Positions 24,698 through 31,705 of a DNA stretch of 43,037 nucleotides are shown here, one piece after another (the first letter of the stretch is position 1; the number at the start of each line of letters is the position of its first letter). The stretch comes from DATHVR01 sp035461175 (GTDB lineage Bacteria; Actinomycetota; Acidimicrobiia; Spongiisociales; ZC4RG35). The stretch is taken from contig DATHVR010000185.1 in the NCBI GenBank assembly GCA_035461175.1, forward strand, positions 1 to 43,037, read 5' to 3'. A model generated the notes under the pieces. The model was not told where the DNA came from, searched no databases, and saw nothing but the letters and a program-made list of their open reading frames with translations. A program made the translations under genes and the position numbers.

Positions 24698-25806
24698 CCC
24701 TGACCGACACCCAGGCTCACCTCCTGGAAACGGCCGAGGCCGCCGGGGCGGTCCTGACGACCGCAACCCCGGGCCGGATAGACCGCCGGCTGGTCGGGAG
24801 TCTGGCGGAGGCCGGCCTGCTCGCCCGCCTCTATCCCGAGAGTGGACTCTCCGCCACCGAACTGTGCCTGATCCGCCAGGGGTTGGCCCGAACGAGCAGC
24901 GAGGCCGAGACCGCATTCGCCATGCAGGGACTGGGCTCTTACCCCATCCACCAGGCGGCTCGCCCCGAGGTGCGGGAGCGATGGATCCCCCAGGTGATGA
25001 CGGGACGGGCGGTACCCGCCTTCGCCCTCACCGAGCCGGAGGCGGGATCGGACGCCGCCGCCCTGTCACTGCGGGCGGAACCGGACGGAGACGGGTGGCG
25101 GCTGACGGGGGCCAAAGCGTGGATATCGAACGCCCCCGACGCCGACGTATACGTCGTGTTCGCCCGCACCACCCCCGAGGCAGGGTCCCGGGGAGTGTCG
25201 GCTTTCGTCGTCCCCGGCGACAGCCCCGGGCTGGAGGGCGAGGCAGTCGACATGGTGTCGCCCCACCCGATCGGCCATCTCCGCTTCGAGGAGGTGGCGG
25301 TTCCCGCCGAGCACCTCCTCGGCGAGCCCGACCGGGGATTCGCCGTCGCCATGGCCACCCTCGACCTGTTCCGTCCCTCGGTAGGCGCCTTCGCGGTGGG
25401 GATGGCCGAAGCCGCACTCCGCATCGCCTCCGACCATGCCTCGCAGCGGCATGCTTTCGGCAAGCCCATCATCGACTTCCAGGCCGTCTCCCATTCTTTG
25501 GCGGAGATGGCGGCACGCACCGCCGCCGCCCGCCTGCTCGTCTACGAGGCAGCCGCCGCCTACGACCGCGGCGACCGGGAAGCCCTGACCGGGTTGGCGG
25601 CGATGGCCAAGCTCACCGCCACCGAGACCGCCCAGATGGTGGTGGACGGAGCCGTGCAGATCGTCGGCGCCCGCGCCCTCGAATCGTCCCACCGGCTGGC
25701 CCATCTCTACCGGGACGTGCGCGCCCCCCGCATCTACGAGGGCACCTCGGAGATCCAGCGCAACATCATCGCCCGGGAGATCCGGGCGGGACGGCTCACC
25801 TGGTAG
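24694..25806 (+). CDS. Acyl-CoA dehydrogenase family protein
   Basis: ATG 24694 overlaps the stop of the coiled-coil gene, giving 370 residues, normal for the family. The flavin-binding motif FALTEPEAGSDAAA, the middle motif GAKAWISNAP, and the C-terminal IYEGTSEIQRNIIAREI (with the catalytic glutamate in IYEG) are all present. The enzyme would introduce an alpha-beta double bond into an acyl-CoA, passing electrons to ETF. With the crotonase, SDR and thioesterase nearby it completes a beta-oxidation-like set. Only 3 nt separate its stop from that of the convergent CoA-binding protein gene. Confidence 0.93.
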   Translation: MTLTDTQAHLLETAEAAGAVLTTATPGRIDRRLVGSLAEAGLLARLYPESGLSATELCLIRQGLARTSSEAETAFAMQGLGSYPIHQAARPEVRERWIPQVMTGRAVPAFALTEPEAGSDAAALSLRAEPDGDGWRLTGAKAWISNAPDADVYVVFARTTPEAGSRGVSAFVVPGDSPGLEGEAVDMVSPHPIGHLRFEEVAVPAEHLLGEPDRGFAVAMATLDLFRPSVGAFAVGMAEAALRIASDHASQRHAFGKPIIDFQAVSHSLAEMAARTAAARLLVYEAAAAYDRGDREALTGLAAMAKLTATETAQMVVDGAVQIVGARALESSHRLAHLYRDVRAPRIYEGTSEIQRNIIAREIRAGRLTW

Positions 25807-25809
25807 GGC

Positions 25810-26211
25810 TCAGTCGGCCCGGGCCACCCGTGAGCGAACCATGATGCAGGCGTCGGCGATGTACTCGGCGTCGGACTCCTGCAGGAGGCGGAGTAGTTCG
25901 GGGCTCTCTGCCCCCGGCTGCACCCAGATCCGGTCGTAACCGACGTCGAGCGCCTGGCGCACCACCTTGACCCCGATCTCCGCCGGGACGACGAGGTCGA
26001 TGATGTCGGGCGCTACGGGCAGGTCGGCCACCGTGGCGTAGGCGGCATCGCCGTCGACGGTGTCGCGACCGGGATTGACGGGATAGACCCGGTACCCCTT
26101 CCGCTTCAGGTCCTTGTAGATGACGTTGCCGTACTTCTCGGCATTGTCGGTGGCTCCCACCACGGCAATGGTGGCGTCGGGGTCTTGCAGCTTCCGGGTC
26201 AGCGGGTCCAT
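25810..26211 (-). CDS. CoA-binding (YccU-like) protein
   Basis: The 133-residue protein starts at ATG 26211 (MDPLTRKLQDPDATIAVVGA); the longer frame upstream is an artefact of the HAD gene. It has the CoA-binding Rossmann fold with GATDNAEKYGNVIYKDLKRK, YRVYPVNPGRDTV and the IDLVVPAEIGVKVVRQAL and IWVQPGAES segments. It resembles the N-terminal domain of succinyl-CoA-ligase alpha subunits. A sensor role for acyl-CoA is possible but unproven. It overlaps the upstream HAD gene by 13 nt. Confidence 0.87.
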   Translation of the reverse strand: MDPLTRKLQDPDATIAVVGATDNAEKYGNVIYKDLKRKGYRVYPVNPGRDTVDGDAAYATVADLPVAPDIIDLVVPAEIGVKVVRQALDVGYDRIWVQPGAESPELLRLLQESDAEYIADACIMVRSRVARAD

Positions 26212-26867
26212 TCGGCCTCCAGGGTCGGGACTAGGTCGGTCAGGGAGTTCACGCTGCGGTCGGGTTCGGGGCGGAACAGGCCCCAGGGACGGCGGGCGAG
26301 ATAGCAGCCTCTCATGCCGGCGGCCTGGGCGCCGGCCACGTCCCAGTCGTGGGCGGCCACCAGGGTCATCTCCTCGATTGCCGAACCACACTCGTCGGCG
26401 GCGTGGCGATAGACCTCGGGTGCGGGCTTGAAACGGCCCACGGCGTCCACCGACATGATCCGTTCGAAGAGGTCGGTCAAGCCGGCATTCTCCAGCTGGC
26501 GATGGGCCAGATCCGAAGAAGAGTTGGTGAGAGCCGCCAGACGCTCGCCCTTGCCGGCCAGTGCCTCCAGACCGGGACGGGCGTCGGGGTGGGCGGGCAA
26601 GTCGCCCATCCCCTCCATGAGTCCATGCGCCTCCTCGCCGGAGATCTCGTGCCCGCCACGGGAAGCCATCGACCTCAGCACCTCCGCCCCCAATTGCTCG
26701 AAGGCCCGGTGATCGTCGAGGTGGTTGGCCACCAAGGAACGATGAAGGAGACGGGCGAACCACTCCGCCGCCCCCGAACCGGAGGGGAGAGCTCTGGCCA
26801 GACGGGTACCGAGCGGGGACACGTCGAGCAGGGTCTCGTTGACGTCGAAGACGAACCAGCTGCTCAT
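26199..26867 (-). CDS. HAD hydrolase, type II haloacid-dehalogenase-like
   Basis: The 222-residue HAD protein starts at ATG 26867 with MSSWFVFDVNETLLDV, the type II dehalogenase nucleophile motif (FDVNETLLD, catalytic Asp near residue 8). Motif 2 is ALTNSSSDLA, the lysine is in FKPAPEVYRHAA, and the acidic motif is VAAHDWDVAGAQAAG. These fit (S)-2-haloacid dehalogenase, but related proteins act as phosphatases. It overlaps the thioesterase gene by 4 nt and the CoA-binding gene by 13 nt. Confidence 0.88.
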   Translation of the reverse strand: MSSWFVFDVNETLLDVSPLGTRLARALPSGSGAAEWFARLLHRSLVANHLDDHRAFEQLGAEVLRSMASRGGHEISGEEAHGLMEGMGDLPAHPDARPGLEALAGKGERLAALTNSSSDLAHRQLENAGLTDLFERIMSVDAVGRFKPAPEVYRHAADECGSAIEEMTLVAAHDWDVAGAQAAGMRGCYLARRPWGLFRPEPDRSVNSLTDLVPTLEAEWTR

Positions 26868-27274
26868 CGCTCCACCGCTCCCTGCATCGCCTCGATGGCG
26901 GCCACCAGGTCGGCCGGGACGGGAACGGGACGGAAGTCCTCGCCCGAAACCACCACCTGGATCTGCTTGCCTTCGGCCACCGGACGCCCCGAGCCCTCCT
27001 CCCACGTGAGGAGGCGGATCGTCATCGAGGTGTTGCCGATCTTCTCCACCCTGGCTCCGGTGACCAGGGTGTCGCCCAGCCGGGCGGGCGAGCGGTAGTC
27101 GATCTCCATCCGCCCCAGCACCACCTCGACCTCGCCCCAGGGGTACCCGATCTCGTCGAAGAGGTCGGTGAGGGTGTCGTCGAAGTAGGTGGCGTAGTTG
27201 CCGTTGAAGACGATCCCCTGGGCGTCGGTGTCCGAATATCGCACCTTGCGCACATACGTCACCGGCCAGTCCAT
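26864..27274 (-). CDS. Acyl-CoA thioesterase, 4HBT hotdog family
   Basis: The 136-residue hotdog protein contains RYSDTDAQGIVFNGNYATYF, the YbgC/4-hydroxybenzoyl-CoA-thioesterase catalytic loop with its aspartate. Later segments RMEIDYRSPARLGD and VTGARVEKIGNTSMTI agree with the fold. It hydrolyses acyl- or aryl-CoA thioesters, perhaps releasing CoA from dead-end aryl-CoA intermediates. It is first in an overlapping operon with the HAD and CoA-binding genes. Confidence 0.88.
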   Translation of the reverse strand: MDWPVTYVRKVRYSDTDAQGIVFNGNYATYFDDTLTDLFDEIGYPWGEVEVVLGRMEIDYRSPARLGDTLVTGARVEKIGNTSMTIRLLTWEEGSGRPVAEGKQIQVVVSGEDFRPVPVPADLVAAIEAMQGAVER

Positions 27275-27280
27275 CGCCCC

Positions 27281-27286
27281 AAGGTA
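27281..27286 (-). promoter_or_regulatory. Candidate -10 (TACCTT) of thioesterase operon
   Basis: TACCTT is followed by 6 nt (GGGGCG) and the ATG at 27274. No Shine-Dalgarno is present. Confidence 0.5.
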
Positions 27287-27344
27287 CCGGGCCGCCGGGC
27301 CGATCCGTGTCCGGGTGCCACAATGCCCTCAGGAGGTGCGGTAG

Positions 27345-28856
27345 ATGGAAGTGACAGTCGACGGCGGACCGCTCAGCGTCGAGCAGGTGGCCGAGGTGGC
27401 GGCGGGCCGGGCCACGGCCCGGGCGTCGAGTGCGATCGCCGGGACGATGGCGCCTGCTCGCGAGGTCGTCGATAGGGCCGTCACCGAGGGCCGGCGCGCT
27501 TACGGCATAACCACCGGTTTCGGGGCTCTGGCCTCGACTCGCATCGACCCTTCCCAGGCGCGTGCCCTGCAGGTGAACCTGTTGCGCAGCCACGCCGCCG
27601 GGGTGGGCGAGGCGATTCCGGACGAGGTAGTCCGGGCCATGCTGCTGCTGCGGGCCCGCACCCTCTCCCAGGGCCACTCGGGAGTACGGCCGGTGGTGGT
27701 GGAGCGGCTGCTCGACCTGCTCGACCGCGACATTCTCCCGGTCGTGCCTGCCTTCGGCTCGGTGGGAGCCTCCGGCGATCTAGCTCCCTTCGCCCACCTC
27801 GCCCTGCCCCTGATCGGCGAGGGAAGCGTGCGCTTCGAGGGGACGGCGCGACCCGCCGGCGAGGTGCTGGCCGAGGTCGGGATCGAACCCCTCCGCCTGG
27901 AGGCCAAGGAAGGCCTCAGCCTCCTCAACGGCACCGAGGGGATGAGCGGGATGCTGTGCCTCGCCATTACCCGGACGGAACGGCTGACTGCGATCGCCGA
28001 TCTCGCCGTGGCCCTCTCGGTGGAGGCGCTGATGGGCTCGGCCCGGCCCTTCCGTCCTCAGATCCACCGTCTCCGCCCCCACCCCGGCCAGATCGAGTCG
28101 GCCCGCCGCATCGCCGCCCTGCTGGAGGGCTCGGAGATCGGAGCCAGCCACGCCGACGACTTCATCCACGCCGTCCAGGACGCCTACTCGCTGCGCTGCG
28201 CCCCCCAGGTCCACGGCGCCGCCGCCGACACCATCGCCCACGCCCGCCGGGTCGTCGAGATCGAGCTGGGGTCGGTGGTGGACAACCCGATCGTCCTCCC
28301 CCAAAGCGGCGAGGTGGTATCGGGCGGCAATTTCCACGGACAGCCCCTCGCCTTCGTGGCCGACTTCATGACGATCGCCGTCACCGAGCTCGGCTCGATC
28401 TCCGAACGTCGCACCGACCGCCTGCTCGACCCCGAGCGGTCCCACGGTCTCCCCGCCTTTCTCTCCCCTCAGCCCGGGCTCCACTCCGGCTACATGCTCG
28501 CCCAGTACACCGCGGCGGCGCTGGTGGCTGAGAACCGGGTCCTGTCTCATCCCGCCTCGGTGGAGTCGATTCCCACCTCGGGCAGCCAGGAGGACCACGT
28601 CTCGATGGGTTGGGGGGCGGCCCGCAAGCTGGCCGAGGTGATCGAGAAGACCACCTGGGTACTGGCGGTCGAGCTGGTGTGCGCCGCCGAGGGCGTATCA
28701 GGACGGGCACCACTCCGCCCCTCCCCCCGCACCAGGGAAGCGATCGAGGCGATTCGCAACCGGGTGCCCCCGCTCACCGAAGACCGGCCGATCGGCCCCG
28801 ACATCGAGACGGTGGCAAGCATGATCGAAGAGGGCGCCCTCGACGGGCTGGCGTGA
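27345..28856 (+). CDS. hutH: Histidine ammonia-lyase
   Basis: The 503-residue protein converts L-histidine to urocanate and ammonia. The MIO prosthetic group would form from Ala-Ser-Gly in GSVGASGDLAPFAHLALP (near residue 143). Other family features are YGITTGFGALAS (active-site tyrosine loop), NGTEGMSGM, QDAYSLRCAPQVHG and GNFHGQPLA. The start ATG follows the strong ribosome site AGGAGGT, unlike the leaderless genes around it. Its stop overlaps the start of hutI (TGATG). Urocanase (hutU), normally beside hutH, is not in the window. Confidence 0.97.
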   Translation: MEVTVDGGPLSVEQVAEVAAGRATARASSAIAGTMAPAREVVDRAVTEGRRAYGITTGFGALASTRIDPSQARALQVNLLRSHAAGVGEAIPDEVVRAMLLLRARTLSQGHSGVRPVVVERLLDLLDRDILPVVPAFGSVGASGDLAPFAHLALPLIGEGSVRFEGTARPAGEVLAEVGIEPLRLEAKEGLSLLNGTEGMSGMLCLAITRTERLTAIADLAVALSVEALMGSARPFRPQIHRLRPHPGQIESARRIAALLEGSEIGASHADDFIHAVQDAYSLRCAPQVHGAAADTIAHARRVVEIELGSVVDNPIVLPQSGEVVSGGNFHGQPLAFVADFMTIAVTELGSISERRTDRLLDPERSHGLPAFLSPQPGLHSGYMLAQYTAAALVAENRVLSHPASVESIPTSGSQEDHVSMGWGAARKLAEVIEKTTWVLAVELVCAAEGVSGRAPLRPSPRTREAIEAIRNRVPPLTEDRPIGPDIETVASMIEEGALDGLA

Positions 28857-30052
28857 TGGAACCACTCGTCATCACCGGCATCGGGGAACTGGCCACCAAC
28901 GACCCCGTCACCGGCACGCTGTCGGAGGGGGCGGTAGTGACCGAGGGAGAAGCGGTGGCCTGGGCGGGACCGGCCGGCGACCTCCCCTCCGGCTGGGCAG
29001 GTGCCCGGACGATCGATGTGGAAGGGCGGGCCGTGATGCCGGGCTTCGTCGACGCCCACACCCACCTCGTCTTCGCCGGCGACCGCTCCGACGAGTTCGC
29101 CCGCCGAATGGCGGGCGAGTCGTATGCCGACATCTCCGCCGCCGGAGGCGGGATCCTCTCCACCGTGGCCGCCACCCGTTCCGCCGACCGCCGCCGGCTG
29201 GTGGCAGGAGCCCGCCGGCGCATGGAGCGAATGCTGGCGGCCGGAACCACCACCGTCGAGATCAAGTCGGGCTACGGGCTCGACATCGCCACCGAACTAC
29301 TGATGCTGGAGGTGGCCGAGGAGGCCGCGGCGGGATTCCCCCTCACCCTGCGCCGCACCTTCCTCGGCGCTCACACCGTTCCCTCCGAGTACCGCACCGA
29401 CCCGGCGGCTTACGTCGAACTGGTGGTGGAAGAGATGCTGCCCGTCTGCGCGCCGCACGCCGACTACTGCGACGTGTTCGTGGAGGAAGGTGCTTTCGGC
29501 GTGGAGGAGGCCCGGCGCATCCTCACCGCCGCCGCCTCCCACGGCCTGGGTGCCCGGGTCCACGCCGAGCAACTGGGTCATTCGGGCGGAGCCGCCCTGG
29601 CCGCCGAGCTGGGAGCCGTCTCTGCCGACCATCTCGACCACATCACGACTGCGGAGGCGAAGGCGCTGGCGGCGGCGGGGACCGTGGCCACGCTAGTGCC
29701 GGGAGCCTCCTTCCAGCTCCGCTCCCCCCAGGCCCCCGGCCCGATGCTGTGGGATGCCGGTGTCACGGTCGCCATCGCCACCGACTGCAACCCCGGCACC
29801 TCCTATGTCGAGTCGATGCCGTTCGTGGTGGCATTGGCCGTCACCCAGATGGGCCTCACCGTCGAACAGGCGGTGTGGGCCGCCACCCGCGGCGGCGCGC
29901 TTTCGCTGGGGATGGACGACCGGGGACGTCTCGCCCCCGGCGACCGCGCCGACCTGATCGTCCTCGACGCCCCCTCGGTGGCCCACCTCGCCTACCGCCC
30001 CGCCACCCCCCTCGTCTCCACCGTCATCACGGGGGGAAAGATCCGAACCTGA
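28856..30052 (+). CDS. hutI: Imidazolonepropionase
   Basis: The start is ATG 28856, overlapping the hutH stop; the longer frame is out-of-frame hutH sequence. The 398-residue amidohydrolase has the metal motif GFVDAHTHLVFAGDR near residue 62, the SGYGLDIATELLML region, the metal histidine in ARVHAEQLGHSGGA and the catalytic aspartate in VAIATDCNPGTSY. It opens the ring of 4-imidazolone-5-propanoate to N-formimidoyl-glutamate, the third step of histidine degradation. The last two codons and the stop fall in the left arm of the inverted repeat at 30044. Confidence 0.96.
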   Translation: MEPLVITGIGELATNDPVTGTLSEGAVVTEGEAVAWAGPAGDLPSGWAGARTIDVEGRAVMPGFVDAHTHLVFAGDRSDEFARRMAGESYADISAAGGGILSTVAATRSADRRRLVAGARRRMERMLAAGTTTVEIKSGYGLDIATELLMLEVAEEAAAGFPLTLRRTFLGAHTVPSEYRTDPAAYVELVVEEMLPVCAPHADYCDVFVEEGAFGVEEARRILTAAASHGLGARVHAEQLGHSGGAALAAELGAVSADHLDHITTAEAKALAAAGTVATLVPGASFQLRSPQAPGPMLWDAGVTVAIATDCNPGTSYVESMPFVVALAVTQMGLTVEQAVWAATRGGALSLGMDDRGRLAPGDRADLIVLDAPSVAHLAYRPATPLVSTVITGGKIRT

Positions 30053-30090
30053 GGTTCCTGTGTACCCAGGCGGTACAAAACTCTCTCGAG

Positions 30091-30479
30091 TTCAGCCCAT
30101 ACGGCTCCGGGACAGTGGCGTGGGCTCAGCACTTCACATCCTCGGTCCCCGCTTGTCATTCTTGCTTTAGCAATTCGATCACGAAGATGTCTTCATCTCG
30201 CAGAGACACCCGCCCGTTTTCGACCGAGGCACCACGTCGGCGCCGTCTCGATCTAGTCGGTCCACCAGCTCATCGAGCACACCTACGAGAGAGTCGTCAG
30301 TCACAGCCTCTCCAGGTGGTCGGAGGCTCAGAAACCATAGCGCCCGGCAACGGAGCGGCAGCCCTGGTCCTGTCGAATCCGCCTACTGCTGACGAAGGGC
30401 CGATGAACCTCTCAGTGTGTTGGACTGTTCATCGGGCGACGGCGGCGTCGTAGTCGACCACGTTGAGCCTGCCGCGGAG
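30091..30479. other. Interior of inverted-repeat block, no intact gene
   Basis: On the minus strand a frame from GTG 30304 to a stop at 30179 (start VTDDSLVGVLDELVDRLDRD) continues in a second frame (RVSLRDEDIFVIELLKQE, stop at 30156) if one base is added, so it may be a decayed short gene of about 50 codons. An 8-bp dyad CGATGAAC/GTTCATCG lies at 30401-30434. Nothing else is recognised. Confidence 0.35.
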
Positions 30480-30514
30480 AAAGGCCCCGCCGGCATGGTG
30501 CCGGCGGGGCCTTT
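30480..30514. terminator. Bidirectional intrinsic terminator hairpin
   Basis: A perfect 16-bp stem (AAAGGCCCCGCCGGCA pairing with TGCCGGCGGGGCCTTT) closes a 3-nt loop TGG. The A/T-rich stem ends give short T runs on both strands. It lies between convergent hutI and the lipoprotein gene and can serve both, especially the lipoprotein transcript, whose stop is about 50 bp away. Confidence 0.85.
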
Positions 30515-30563
30515 CTCGAGAGAGTTCTGTACCGTGATGGTACAGCCGAACCTCAGGTTCGCT

Positions 30564-31559
30564 CTACGGGGTGAAGCCGCCGGTCAGGTTCTCCATGTCG
30601 GTGACCTGGTCGGCCGGGGGTGGCTCGATCGTCACCGGCTGGCCGAAGTCGAAGAAGTCGAAGGTCATGGTCATCGACTCGAACTCCTCGGCGTCCTCCA
30701 ACTGGGAGGCATCGGCGGTGATCGCCATCCGGTGCACGAGACCGTCGTCGGCCACCCATAGGTTGAGCGGGAAGCTGGCGTCCGGCTTGAAGCCCTGCTC
30801 TTCGAGTTCGTCGACCTCCTCCTCGCTCATCTCGGCCATCCACTCCTCGTCGATCATGATCTGATACTGGGTGGTGGAAATGCCGCGGACCTCCGCCGTG
30901 CCGAGCACCTCGACCCGGCCCTCGGCATCCTTGAAGGAGTCGAGGAAGCTGCCCGGGTCGGAGGGGGCGGCCCCGGGGGACATGTCATCGGCCACCGAAT
31001 CGTCGTCGGCCGGCATCGAGACCCACTCGGTCTCGGCTCCGAGGAAGGCGGTGAAGAAGGGGAACTTCATGTAGACGGTGTCACCGATCTCGCGGACCTC
31101 CATCGACCCCATCAGTTCGGCCATCTCGGGCGGGATCTCCTCGCCCCCCATCGCCGCCATCGCCCCGAAGTCCATCACCATGGCGCTGTCGCCGGTGGTG
31201 GGATCGGTGGAGACAGAAAACGGCATCTCCACGGTTTCGGCCGGGGCATCGGCCAGACCTTCCATGCGGATCAGTCCTTCCACGCGGGAAGGAGCCGACT
31301 CGGCGGTCTGGGCCATCGCCCGCTGCAATGAGGCAAGGTCGCCGCTCACCTCGCCTTCGCCGCCGGCGGTCGTGGTCGTCGAGTCCCCGCTGGTGGTCGT
31401 GGTGGCAGGCGCGCTCGTGGTGGTGGTCTCGTCAGCAGCCGTGGAGGATGTGGTGGCCTCGACCGCGGTGGTGGAAGTGGTATCCTCGGCGGCGTCGCCC
31501 CCGCAGGCAGCGAGGACCAGCGCCATCGAGAGCGCGATGTAGAGCTTCTTGGATTTCAA
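30564..31559 (-). CDS. Secreted lipoprotein, LppX/LprG-like or DUF-type
   Basis: The 331-residue product starts at TTG 31559 (KSKKLYIALSMALVLAAC), a signal peptide with lipobox LVLAAC and cysteine at residue 19. A long acidic Thr/Ser-rich linker follows (to about residue 70). The mature domain, with segments like RVEGLIRMEGLADAPAETVE and TQYQIMIDEEWMAEM, has the pattern of periplasmic lipid-binding lipoproteins such as LppX/LprG, but no definite match can be claimed. The start has only a weak upstream GGAAAGG. Confidence 0.7.
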   Translation of the reverse strand: MKSKKLYIALSMALVLAACGGDAAEDTTSTTAVEATTSSTAADETTTTSAPATTTTSGDSTTTTAGGEGEVSGDLASLQRAMAQTAESAPSRVEGLIRMEGLADAPAETVEMPFSVSTDPTTGDSAMVMDFGAMAAMGGEEIPPEMAELMGSMEVREIGDTVYMKFPFFTAFLGAETEWVSMPADDDSVADDMSPGAAPSDPGSFLDSFKDAEGRVEVLGTAEVRGISTTQYQIMIDEEWMAEMSEEEVDELEEQGFKPDASFPLNLWVADDGLVHRMAITADASQLEDAEEFESMTMTFDFFDFGQPVTIEPPPADQVTDMENLTGGFTP

Positions 31560-31623
31560 CTTGATGGCCTTTCCGGGGATCGATCCGTCCCCTCATCGGC
31601 TCATTTATAGGCGCGGTTGAGAA

Positions 31624-31705
31624 TTACCAGGCCCCCACCACGGTGTTGCCTGCCCCAACGCCCCTGTTGCCTGCCCCACCACCACCGTTACCAGGCCCCA
31701 CCGCC
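31624..31705. repeat. Degenerate tandem repeat of about 20 bp after DUF2207 gene
   Basis: On the minus strand, four related units run through and past the end of the DUF2207 gene. They share a core like GGTGGGGCAGGCAAC or GGTGGGGCCTGGTAAC. The outer units contain the stop (GCC TGG TAA, Gly-Ala-Trp-stop), so the protein's C-terminal codons appear duplicated downstream of the real stop. Confidence 0.65.

Larger units (their letters stand above)
30044..30561. repeat. Non-coding block bounded by 47-bp inverted repeats
   Basis: The left arm is 30044-30090 and the right arm 30515-30561, in inverted orientation; 39 of 47 positions match. Each arm carries the palindrome GAACCTSAGGTTC, an internal dyad TGTACC-N5-GGTACA, and CTCTCTCGAG at its inner end. 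The 424 bp between them hold no intact gene and look less GC-rich than the surroundings. The block sits exactly between two convergent genes: hutI ends in the left arm, and the lipoprotein stop lies 2 nt beyond the right arm. It could be a MITE-like element with terminal repeats, or a pair of REP-like units each placed at a gene's 3' end. Confidence 0.8.

Noticed and set aside
26199..26867. HAD protein as a true haloacid dehalogenase in xenobiotic degradation
   Set aside because: Motifs fit, but the operon with thioesterase and CoA-binding genes gives no halogenated substrate; only the family call is kept.
30434..30514. Minus-strand AFLRGRLNVVDYDAAVAR, similar to the TrpB2 C-terminus (AFLRGDLVDYDY)
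   Set aside because: The match is short, half of it is encoded by the terminator hairpin, and no further TrpB-like sequence lies upstream. It is probably chance, though a gene remnant is not excluded.
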